Of a stretch of 64,000 nt of DNA, positions 53,961 through 64,000 are shown one piece after another. Below the pieces are notes generated by a model. It was not told the DNA's origin and did not search any database. It saw nothing but the letters and a program-made list of their open reading frames with translations. This stretch comes from Gyrodactylus bullatarudis (Eukaryota > Platyhelminthes > Monogenea > Gyrodactylidea > Gyrodactylidae): contig SSNU01000207.1 in NCBI GenBank assembly GCA_012064415.1, positions 192,000-255,999 on the forward strand, read 5' to 3'. The position numbers and the translations under genes were made by a program. Every line of letters starts with the position of its first letter. Within the stretch, counting starts at the first letter, position 1.

Positions 53961-56900
53961 CAGCAGCCCAAAAATATCTTCGGGGAAATCAGGCAACTTA
54001 TGTCTTTCATATTAGAATTGAAAAATCTATCCCTAATATTTATGCTGATTTTTAGGTGTTAGAAAATTGAGATTTGTCAATGAAAAATGTTTACAGAAGA
54101 ATAACTTTTGAAAAGTTGTTCATACGCTTTTGATACATCAATGACTGTATCCTAATTGAGGTAGATTTTTTTCCTACAAGGTGCTTAAATAGGCATAAAA
54201 TTGAGTTGAAGTTGAGGATAGTTGACTTTGGATAGCTCAGAAACTATAAGAGCCAAGGGAAAGTTTCCTCCTACTCTTTTGTTAAGAGTTTATTCCTGAA
54301 CAAGATGATGTAATTTCTGTTTTTCTATCTCATTCATATTTTTCTATATTGGCAAAGGTAAAGTACTGCAAGTCAGGTTTTCAGTTTGTACCGAATAACT
54401 CAAAAATTCTATTGTAGAATTTTTTCAAGAAGCACATATCTGAAATCACCGAGAAATTCTCTACAAAAGTGGAAAATGTATTATTGAGTAGAAAAAGAAT
54501 AATGTCCGATTTGTAAGACTGTGAAATTAACGATGAGGAAATAGAATATCAGTCGTTCCCATACATTTGTAGGGATATATTGATCAGCCTTTAAAGTCTT
54601 TCGTAAACAAATATGCTAGGCAAACGATTATTCCAAACATCACATAAACAATATAGATATTTTCCCTTGCAGAACCTTTTCAATACCCATCACGTGAAAA
54701 GATTTTTATTCAAAAAAGAAAGAATGATTGCTAAAAATAAACATCTTACCGTTATTTTTATTATGGAACATTACTATTTTTATGATTGCTTCTGTTTTGT
54801 TCTTGTAATGCATTGAGAAATCATCGACATTGAAGCATGTAAGGAAGTTAAAAGGGTCTATGATCCCTTTTATTTACTCTGGATAGGGCCCTACAAAATA
54901 TAACATTCATCACGATAGTTTATAGACAATATTTTCTAGCTTAAAATCGGATAATACCGAACAAAGATTAAGCTATTTTAGTATTCATTTGAAGAAATTG
55001 GCTTTGATTTGAAGCCAAAAATAATTTTTTCAGATATTAAAACTTTTTCATCACAAACAAGATAAGAATTTTAGATTTTTTGAAATACAGATTCATGAAG
55101 AAAAAAATTACATTCAATTATCGATAATATTTGTATACAGAAATTACTCTATAAAAATTATTTGACCCTCTACTATAAAGTAGGCATATTATATTGGATT
55201 AAAATGACCTCATAAAGATAGGTATAATTATGCTTAAATATTTATTTATTATATATATATATATATCTATTAACACTTTGACGCACCAGGATCTAAGATA
55301 AAAACTTTCAAGGTTTTTTTCTTAACTCAGAATTAATAATCAACAAACACTATTTGTACTATTCTTTTCAGAAAAGGATAGAGATTGTCTAAAAACAATT
55401 TATCCGCCAACATTTAATCTCTTAAAAATCATCCAAGTTTCATTGCAAACATGTGAAGAAATCAACTCTGGCTCTTTAACCTCATGTTCCAGAGTTTGGA
55501 GAGTAATTTTTACGCTTTTCAACATTAATTTAAGCCTGTTGCTTGAACAAATTCAACTGGATTGATCTTTTACTTGAGTAAGATTCTTTTTCGTACTGCT
55601 TGTAAATTGAGAATTGTTTTTTTTTGGATTTCTTGACTATTTTTCCACTTGATTTTTGAGAAAAACTTTCCTATCTCTTGATGAACCTTTTCATCTTCAA
55701 AATTAAATATAATATAATATATAAACTTTTATATTATATAAAATACATGGAATTATTAAAAGTATGAAAAAATACCGCCATTTTCATCAACAGGTTTCTC
55801 TTCCAGATTTGAAGTATGAAATTGAAAATAATCAGGATACTGAAGCTAATTATTTTTCTATTATGATAAATAAAAACACATTTTCTGTACTGTGTTTGTG
55901 CGTCCAAGAGAGAAAAGTGTAGATCTTGGATAAGAAGTACTTTCTAAATTTATTTCAACTTTAGTCTTGCTCTTTTTTTGCTGCATAACTCATTTTTTTA
56001 TTTTCATGAAAACTTTGAGTTAGTTTTTCTAAAATGATTTAAAAATGCAATCTCTTTTCTTTGAGAAGTAAATTTTGGTAAATTTGAAAGAAAGACGGAG
56101 GGATATATGCTTGCCGATAAATTCATTTATTATTGAAGTATATCAATCTTATGAAGTATAAAAACCATTTTGGTATTTTAATTATTTCTTCAAAATATAA
56201 AGGGTTTCTATACCCTTTTAAAAACAATTCACAGACTCGGATGAAAAGCAACAGATGAAAAAACTGTGTCTGAAAATAAGTTATGTCTTTTTTGAATTAT
56301 AAATTATACCATTGATTAATAACTACACTAAAGATGATTGTTTTTCGAATCGCATAATTATTGAATGTTGAACAGAAATATCTTTCTGTTAAATATACAG
56401 ATTTTGATCAACATGTGACCCGATATTCTGACTCTCTATCAAATTTTCATTCTAAAACATGGGTTAGATACATTTTGATTTCAAAGTGAGAGTTTAATCA
56501 GATCTTCAAATAATAAAACTAGATAGGGAAATCAAATGTGTTAAATTTTGATCGTTTAAAAGTCGTACATTTCGATTTTTCGATCATTTTACTGCTTGAA
56601 AATCTGTTGAAGGGTCAGTCGAAATATAATGACCATAATTGGTTTCTATGTCCACTCTCTTACGACGAAATCAATGAAAATTTCAGCTCCAAGTTGAAAG
56701 ACATCAGAGATTACATTAACAACTTTCCTTTTGGTGAGAAACTCGCCTTTTCTGAAGGAAAAAACAAAGCTTAAATGAAGTTCTTCAATAAATCTTCAAT
56801 CACCTTGTAGTTTTGCTCCACTTTCTGCTTATATCAGCTATATAATCTATTCGAATATACACTTCAATCTGCAGTATCATTCTGCCTAGCTTTAGGATAT

Positions 56901-58269
56901 CAAATTGTATTATTAATATGGGATAATGAATCAATAATAATAATTAGAAGGAATGAAGCTTGGTTACAATTTTCATAATACAAAACCATGTTTCGTTCCT
57001 TTTTCATTCTGCATGTTTTCTAGGTTTTGAAACTCTTCTCTAGCTTTGAATTCGATAATAATTCGGAAAATCTTAAAAACAACATGGCAATCAATTGAAC
57101 TAAACCTAGCATTAGGTAAGAAATTATGGCAATTCCCGAATTAGCACCAAATTTCAATATTTCTGAAAAAAAGAACTCAAATATGCTAAAACAGATTTTG
57201 AGAATCACCCCAATCAGTGAAAATTGAATTTTGATCATTTTTATAGCCTAAAGTGGGTGATCCAGATTCAAATAATTCAGAAAAATTAAAAATTCCCATC
57301 TCCATAACAACTATAGTTTTAATTCAATCAAATAGATCTTAGTTATGGCTTTCATTTTACAGTAGCATTAAGAACGAAGAGACCTCCGATATTCACATTT
57401 TAAATTCTGAATTAAGTAAATAATAATAATTTGATGAATAAAATTTTGATAAACATTTGGAAATTCCAGAATTTCTTTTTCAGACAAGTTTAATTAATTC
57501 TGCAAATTGCTGACTGGAAAGCTAGGTTTAAGAAAATGTGAAAACTTTTGGCCTAAGGAATATCAAAGAGTCTACCTCTGTCGAATTCATTCATCTAAAG
57601 GCTATTCTTTCTTTATTAACGCATCATCTTGGCTTTTAAGAATGGCTGTCAGAGTGGTTCTTAAACCTAGTATGTCTTCTTGTCAGCAGACTCAGAACTC
57701 TAACCAGTTAGATTAATCAATATACTAAAAACTTTATTTCAACTTTTTCGATAATTTTAAAACATTCTTATTGATAATTTAATAGTTTGCTAGCTAAACA
57801 TAAGAACGCCATTGATATTCGAGCTTTTTCAGAAAGGAGTAGAATTCCTAAATTCATGATCGCTTTTGATCGAAATTAATAGACTTGTAATTGTTCAGAG
57901 ATGTTGATATTCATGACCATAGAAACTGGATAGCCAATTTCTACTCAAGGTATACTTCTTATACATAAAATCAATAGACGAATCCATCAAGAGTCGTTTG
58001 AATTTCTACCTTGAATCTTCAATATCTAAATTGATTTTTTATCAGATGGAATGAAATTTAAAAGATATTCCTTTACGACATTAACTGGGTGTTCGTAAAA
58101 ATTAATTTCCGAAGAAATCCTCTCAATGGCGAAATTTCTTTTCTTCAAACTAATCACCACTAAAAAGAAATTTCAATATAAATCAAGTAAATTCTGTGAA
58201 AGGATTCGGAAATAGACTATATTGATCGATTCATTTCTTGTTGAGCCATATTTATTCTATTCCCTCGCC
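53961..58269. other. Gene-poor stretch, few recognisable features
   Basis: No supported gene. Fragments of the GGCGC foldback family occur at about 56470-56780 (GATTTCAAAGTGAGAGTTTA, TTTTGATCGTTTAAAAG) and 57100-57330. Open frames at 54613, 56538 and 57507 (plus) are short and unrecognised; the 57507 frame (RKCENFWPKEYQRVYLCRIH) has a coding look but no neighbours. An AT dinucleotide run lies near 55250. Confidence 0.45.
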
Positions 58270-58273
58270 TTAA

Positions 58274-58489
58274 CCCTTTCGGTGCTGATTAACATATATG
58301 TCCATTTTCGAATTTTTTTGAACCTTCATAACTCTACCAGTTTGATAGGTTTCTGGATCAATTAAAGTTTAAATTGAAGCCCACAATGTGAACTTGCATT
58401 AGTAATATTTTTGGTAAAATAACTTGGTATCTTCATAGCTAAATTTTGGTTTTTATAAAAATTGTGAAATAGTCTCGGCACCGAAAGGG
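58274..58489. mobile_element. piggyBac-like MITE, complete (CCCTTTCGGTGC family)
   Basis: TTAA at 58270-58273 and 58490-58493 flank a 216-bp element with perfect 12-bp terminal inverted repeats CCCTTTCGGTGC / GCACCGAAAGGG, extending to about 15 bp with one mismatch. TTAA duplication and CCC ends point to mobilisation by a piggyBac-type transposase. A decayed copy lies at 46671. Confidence 0.9.
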
Positions 58490-58493
58490 TTAA

Positions 58494-61400
58494 AGATACC
58501 AAAATTATGAAATGATTTCGTTGAATCTTTTCTATTCTGTGACTTTTTAATTACTAAGATCAAAAGAAATAAATAAGAAATTGTTATCTTTCTAGAGAAT
58601 AACAGAAAAGTAAGAACTAACAATATAGGCAAATTTTCCAAAGTCGTAGAGCGACTTGAATGTAGAAAAATACACACCGGATAGATTGCAAGAATACGAT
58701 AAAAATAAAGATATAACTGAATTGTTATTTTTTTATCAAAAGTACTTTAACCTGGTACTTTCACAATGAGACAAAAGTAGAGATATTTACCGACTTTTAA
58801 ATGTTATCAATACAGTTTTATTTATTATTATACCAGAAGAGAAGTCTTGCGTACGAGAGAGAACCTTGGCACCAATAACTCACGAGTTAGTTAGAATAAA
58901 AAATGATAGTTTGGTCCTCCTAAAAGATTGTCTACTGAAAATGACTACAAGTCATAAGCCTTGAGATCGTATAGCATAATTTGGAATCATACGAAAAAGG
59001 AGATATATTAAAAAAAAACCATATGCGCATTTCTCAAAGCATCATCAGTGGTAATTCTTCAAAAATGATAAAAGTTAAAAGGTTCATTCCAGATAATAAT
59101 TTACAAATAAGGAAAGAAATAGTAAAAGCCAAAGAAAATTAGAATAAAAATATAAGCTGAAAAAACACCAAAACTCTCCAATAAATAGCTCACACAGCCC
59201 AGGGTAGTTGAAGGTTATATGAATAGTTTTTTTGAACACATAGATTGGGTTTGTATAAATTAATAAAGAATTTCTCTTTAACCCATACATCTATGCTGTT
59301 ACACCTGGATTTTTGTATAAAATAGAAAAGTTCGAAACTGAAGCCGCATGTTTCTCCTGTTTGATATGTCTAGTTATAGCAGTGTCCTTATTCATATGAT
59401 CACTCGATCCCAATTATTTTACCTATAGCATAAAGTAAACTACCTTGAACTTGATAATAACGGATCGACAGAGGGGGGATTTTTATGGACATTTTCGGTT
59501 GTACTTCACAAGATCTGGTTTGAATTCTAACTTTTTCTTCAATGATAATTTTTCTTCGAAAAATATGGCCATAATCTATTTATCTCTAAATTTTTGAATC
59601 ATGAATTCCCATCGTCAAGTTTAGCTGATAGAAAATCTGTGATTTTGTCTTTTGAACTAAAGCTGATTATTAAGAAAAATGCTTATTTTTCGAACTTAGA
59701 GAAGAAAAGGAAACCGATTTTGACAGGGTTTTTCACGATTCCCACTTGAAGAAAACTGATTCGACTTCAACATGGCCTTTTATTCAAACCTGAAATGAAT
59801 GATGAAAGCTAGTCATCATATCTAATGTCATACCTCCCTAGGATATAACGAGATAATGATTTTTTTTCTTTAACCCTGTGACCTTTACATAGATGGAAGA
59901 AGACTTGTATAATATAATGAAATAAAGTTGTACATGACTCATTCTTGGATAGATTTCCTCTCATAGTTTCCAATTGAAAAAGTAGCTTTTTCGATAATGA
60001 ATCTCTATCTAACGAAGAGGATGGGGTAGGGGTAAGTAGGATAATCTGATAAGACTTAATGATTAAAATACATTCAGAAGGAATAGTCTATGCACCGCCC
60101 GGAATGATTAGTCAATTGGATTAGTTTGAGTAAGTTATATCTCGTCTAATCTTGATCCTAAATATCGGTGTTTAATTGCTTTAAGTATTCGAAATCAAAA
60201 ATGAATATTAAGCAAAAACGTTGTGAAAGTGGAAATTTGAGGCATTTTCGAAATTCGAAAACCAGCCTAACTCATGGAATTCATAAGGTTAACTCATTCC
60301 TTATCTTCATGTCAACTAGCTTTATAAACTATAGTTAAGTTGGTTGATATGAAGTTGGAATTTTACAAAAATCTCCATTTTTTCATGGAGAATTCACATA
60401 GGTTAAAGATTTTTTGGAATCCTAATACAGAGGTATTTCTTTCTAGGAAATTTTGTGATATTTTTTATTGCAGTCAACTGAAATAATTTGTAAAGTGAGT
60501 TTTTTTCTATCAAACAAATCTCAATGCCTGTGTGAGGTATATAAACATTACTTTTGTATAGTCTATTCAATATAGAGAATTTGCACATTTTCCTACCTAC
60601 GAAATGTTCATTGTTTCAATGTTTTCTAGACAATTTATTTATTCAGTCAAAATGTCAATTTCTATTCTGTATTTTATTTTATCATGGAGAAATAAACCAG
60701 ACATATCAGGTATCCTAAAGAGGGGAGAGTTGAAAAGAAAGTGAAATGGGGAAACCAGAGAAGGACATTTTCCTCTTAAGGTCAGCCGAATGGCTATGAA
60801 AAATAACCAGGGATTTTGAATTATCAAAATTTAATTTTCTTGTCTAATTCTGACAATAAAAAGCCATTCCCAGATCAATAAATCAGCTCTATTCAGGATC
60901 TTTCGATAGTAAAATAATGGTAATTTCAACTTTCGTTAGAGACTCGATGGGCGATTTTAGTAATTTTGGAAAATTTCATATTACTATGGGTTATTTTAGG
61001 CAAATATGGTCAACCTTGAGAAGATAATTTGTACGGCTACTATTTTCGAGTTTTCAAACTGAACTAAACTTTCCGAACAACTCTCTTAGACTCAGAAGAG
61101 AGCTGAAATGAATAAGTCTTATTAAATGATCCCCTATTGTAAGCTTTAACCGCCAGGGATTGCGCTATAATATTCCAGAATTTGGCAGCCTAAAAAAGCT
61201 GACAATATTTAAATAAATGCAAAAAAATATTTAAAAATCTCAATAAATCTATCAAAAACCTAAGCTTAAATAAATTCAAAGATGAACACAAGAATAAATT
61301 AATGTACTCAGAATAATATGAAGAATAATTTATGTTTACAGATATAACATATGTATTGTTAAATAAAAATGTATTTCTATAATTCTAATTCTTACTTACT

Positions 61401-62045
61401 CAACTGCTTTATACAATGAATGAAGATTAGCGAAATAAGCATTAGGAATAAACCAGAAAAATCATTGGATCTGTAGTCAAATTCTCATTTGAATTGTGGA
61501 ATAAATTTTATTTCCACTAATTTAACTTTCTTCACTTCTTCAGGGTGTGACTCATGGCTTTTTATTCCAATTTAATGAATACATTTTTATTTCATGTGTG
61601 CGCTTTCTGAGGTGGAGGGTTTCTATACAATTTTTTGAAAATGGAACAGTAATGATATGATAAAATTTCCGCCTCCTTGAGTGAACAGAACTTTACAGCC
61701 TGTAAAATAAAATGTTGTTAATTGATAAAAAAAAATTTCCATCTCGTCAAATAGGTGGTGGAGGAGTTTTTACAACTTTTTATTGCCATTAATGTAGATT
61801 TTGTTAAATTTCTCTCTCTGTAAGGGTAATTTTCCCAATAAGAATTGTATATAATGACTTTATCACAGGAGAATGAAAAAATGACACGTTTCCAGTGCAA
61901 ATAACACTTTGATTTTGATACGAAAGAATAACAAAATCAAAAAGAAGCAACAGTTCTCAACCACATACATCACGCAACAACATTTTGTTAGTTTTTAGAT
62001 TGGACTAAACTAATCCATAGTTGTGGTGAAATAACCCTATTCTAG
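58494..62045. other. Gene-poor stretch
   Basis: Apart from the Penelope tail at 59075 and two abutting half-copies of the GGCGC foldback family at about 60110-60440 (ending ACTAGCTTTATA, then GATATGAAGTTGGAATTTT), I see no gene, RNA or organised repeat. Short open frames have no coding character. Confidence 0.45.
59075..59345 (-). pseudogene. Penelope-like element 3' tail, third copy, minus strand
   Basis: The minus strand reads the same C-terminal residues in broken frames ([17 protein letters not shown]) and then the shared 3' flank GAGTTTTGGTGTTTTTTCAG. It corresponds to the last 150 bp of the coding part plus tail of the element at 32190. Heavily 5'-truncated and decayed. Confidence 0.75.
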
Positions 62046-62049
62046 AAAT

Positions 62050-62245
62050 GCTTGATAGTGAACCGCGGCTCATCTAACGGCGCTGATGTGCTCGGAGAGG
62101 TACCCTGGGGATCATCGGAGCTGTTTAGGCAGCGACTGTTGGCTGCACCATTTAGTTGGTAGGTACTCTAATAAAGAGGGAAACTATCTAACGGATTTGG
62201 GCCGACATATCAAAGACCGCCTGTTTTGGAGCACAGAAATCTGGT
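62050..62245. other. GC-rich island of unknown nature
   Basis: About 195 bp at roughly 50% GC in surroundings near 30%, starting GAACCGCGGCTCATCTAACG. It includes GAGAGGTACCCTGGGGATCA, a small perfect stem GCAGC..GCTGC, and GGGCCGACATATCAAAGACC. One plus frame reads LGEVPWGSSELFRQRLLAAP. It could be an exon, a structured RNA or a piece of a mobile element. It does not match tRNA, 5S rRNA, U-snRNA or SRP RNA as far as I can tell by eye. Confidence 0.5.
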
Positions 62246-62893
62246 TAGTAGATCAAAAATATATATCTTTCATGAGCTTTTTGTACTATTGTTGAAGTCT
62301 AGTCTATAATTTTGACATACTTGAAGGGTAAAAATATAGATATATGAGTATATGATGAGTATGTCAAAATAGAAAACTAAAAAAACTTCAATCTAAAGAT
62401 GATATTTTTTTCATTTCAAGCAAAACTTTTTTATCTTGTGAAAATTTCCTTTTATCGATGCTCGAACAATGGTGTGAATTTCAAGGCAAATCACCATGAC
62501 ACCACTTGTTAGAAATGTCTCAAATATAAATTTAGTTCACATACATAGGGAAAGCAAGAGACAGTCAGAAATGCATCATCACCAGCGGAGGAAACACCCA
62601 GTTTGCATCTACTTTTTCTTTGAAAAACAAATAAAAACATTTTTGTTTTATGTTTTCACTTGATAAACTACATCAATCCGAGAGATTATCAGGGGAATGA
62701 AGAAACAAATGAATCTGGCCCATAGATTAGGGGAAAAGTTTCACATGAAAAAAAACTTGCAACTTTTTGTAAGGTCACACACATATACAGAATATATTTA
62801 ATCCAAAAGTGTATTTTTCACATTCTAACGTGGAAATAAACTTTTGGAAATTTTGTATATCGTAGTTATCTTCTTATGGCTGACATTGATTAT

Positions 62894-63600
62894 TAACCTT
62901 TTTGTGAGATTCGGGTGATTATTCAAAATCGGAAATTCCAAGTTATTACTAGGCCGATAAAAAGTCAAAATTTGCTCATTTTAGTCATAGAATAAACAGC
63001 TCATTTTAGTTTTATTCACATTATCGAGTAATATTTTTTTATAAGCGAGATAAAATGTCAATAAAGGTAGATATTTTAACTTGGTCAATCCAAAACTGCT
63101 TCAATATCTTAGATTCATCTACTGTAAAGAATCTTCTCAGACAATCCCTAGTTTCAATTCCATCCAATGAAAATAAAGAAACCAATTTTATGGTATTTTT
63201 TATTTACTGCCATAAATAATGCCTACTCTCAATTGGTTGGTATATTTTGAGCATGTTCTAACAATAAACTCAAGACTGGCAATCTTTTTTAATGCTAATA
63301 CATCATATTTTGTATATAGGAATAATTTTGAAGATAAATACATTTTATGTCAATTTTTTGTCGATTTCATAAGCTCAAACATATTGAAATATTTTACCTG
63401 CCTAGTAATTACAAAGGTCTAAACAATAAAACATTATCTAAACAAAAAGTCCCAAAGAGATATCAAAACTTAGACTTTCGTAGAAGGAACCAAAAAAGGA
63501 ATCTCATTTAGAATCTTTTCGTATTATTCTTCGTGAGTATTTTTCTCGGTCGTCTCAAGGGGTACTTATCCAAAAAAGCATCTAACCCAGTGACTGGAAT
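62894..63600. repeat. Interspersed repeat A, copy 2
   Basis: Parallels 13967-14520: TTAACCTTTTTGTGAGATTCG, CGGAAATTCCAAGTTATTAC, AAAAAGTCCCAAAGAGATAT and GGAATCTCATTTAGAATC then TATTTTTCTCGGTCGTCTC. Interior of the two copies is diverged in length. Confidence 0.55.
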
Positions 63601-64000
63601 CCGGGGTATTTTAGAAGATAGATAATCTAGAAGCCAACTGATTAAGACTTCCTCGGATTCAGACCATCTAGTTCATTATAATTATGATTATTATTATTAA
63701 TTGGAAAATATAAGGACATTTTTTAAATTTCGATTTGGCGCTCATTTCGCATTTTTTCGAACTTTGACTGGAAAATTATTGATTCAAAAGTGGCAGAGAG
63801 AATATCTTTCCTAATAATGCAACACGTGGTTTTAACCATTAGACCGAGAAAGATGCATTCCACACATCATCTTTTCTCTCTTCAATTATGATGAATAAGC
63901 AATCTTGTTTTCAATTGGATAAAACCATGTTTATTTGATTAGAACATGAATTTACTCAACTTGTTACCTTCCATCATCCAAGCACACATTGTGGTTCATC
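63601..64000. other. Right edge of window, repeat remnants
   Basis: Contains a partial arm of the GGCGC foldback family at about 63715-63800 (CGATTTGGCGCTCATTTCGC, CGAACTTTGACTGGAAAATT). Nothing else is recognised before the window ends. Confidence 0.5.

Noticed and set aside
63815..63850. Minus-strand TCTAATGGTTAAAACC, similar to a tRNA D-arm (box A)
   Set aside because: No box B or anticodon arm at the required distance; too short to call a tRNA or tRNA-derived SINE.
1..64000. CRISPR arrays, rRNA operons, complete tRNA genes, bacterial-type operons
   Set aside because: None seen; all coding evidence is eukaryotic with spliceosomal introns.

Overview
The window is nuclear DNA of an AT-rich animal. 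Genes have GT-AG introns, the encoded proteins are metazoan (an integrin activator, a Rap exchange factor, an hnRNP A/B protein), and the DNA between them is full of Penelope-like, LINE, mariner, piggyBac-like and foldback elements. An arthropod, perhaps a copepod crustacean such as a sea louse, is my best guess. That is inference from protein flavour and repeat content and is not proven. Several very short introns (23-44 nt) keep other lineages with tiny introns, such as dicyemids or larvaceans, open as alternatives.

Region 1 (1263-34957, minus strand) is one long gene for a PDZ-GEF/RAPGEF2-type Rap guanine nucleotide exchange factor. It was assembled here from 23 coding exons whose phases all agree (5427 nt, 1808 codons plus stop). 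The domain order is cyclic-nucleotide-binding fold, acidic linker, second cyclic-nucleotide-binding fold, RasGEF-N, a divergent PDZ, RA, CDC25 catalytic domain and a long Ser/Asn/Gln-rich tail. Its introns range from 23 nt to 6.2 kb. The large ones hold most of the mobile elements in the window.

Region 2 (34.9-45.1 kb) is a compact cluster of six genes. An hnRNP A/B-type RNA-binding protein (+) sits head to head with the Rap exchange factor, 118 bp between start codons, and tail to tail with a DHHC palmitoyltransferase (-). Upstream on the minus strand are an apoptosis-inducing-factor-like flavoprotein (AIFM1) and a 54-residue membrane protein, in an operon-like row. A HYPK homologue (+) starts 78 bp from that small gene. 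An intronless kindlin (fermitin) follows. Kindlin and the Rap exchange factor both belong to cell-adhesion signalling; whether their proximity matters is unknown.

Region 3 (45.1-64 kb) is gene-poor. I found only repeat relics (foldback elements, a piggyBac-like MITE, a LINE 3' end, a reverse-oriented Penelope tail, a possible LTR-element 3' end) and one GC-rich island.

The most notable signal is a set of ultra-short spliceosomal introns (23, 29, 32, 37 and 44 nt) in conserved genes. For the 29, 32 and 37 nt cases, homology on both sides requires removal of the segment. Others worth checking are the operon-like row with acceptor-like signals just before start codons, a 52-bp direct repeat flanking a Penelope-like insertion beside a splice donor, a palindromic polyadenylation signal shared by convergent genes, and a 101-bp-arm foldback element.
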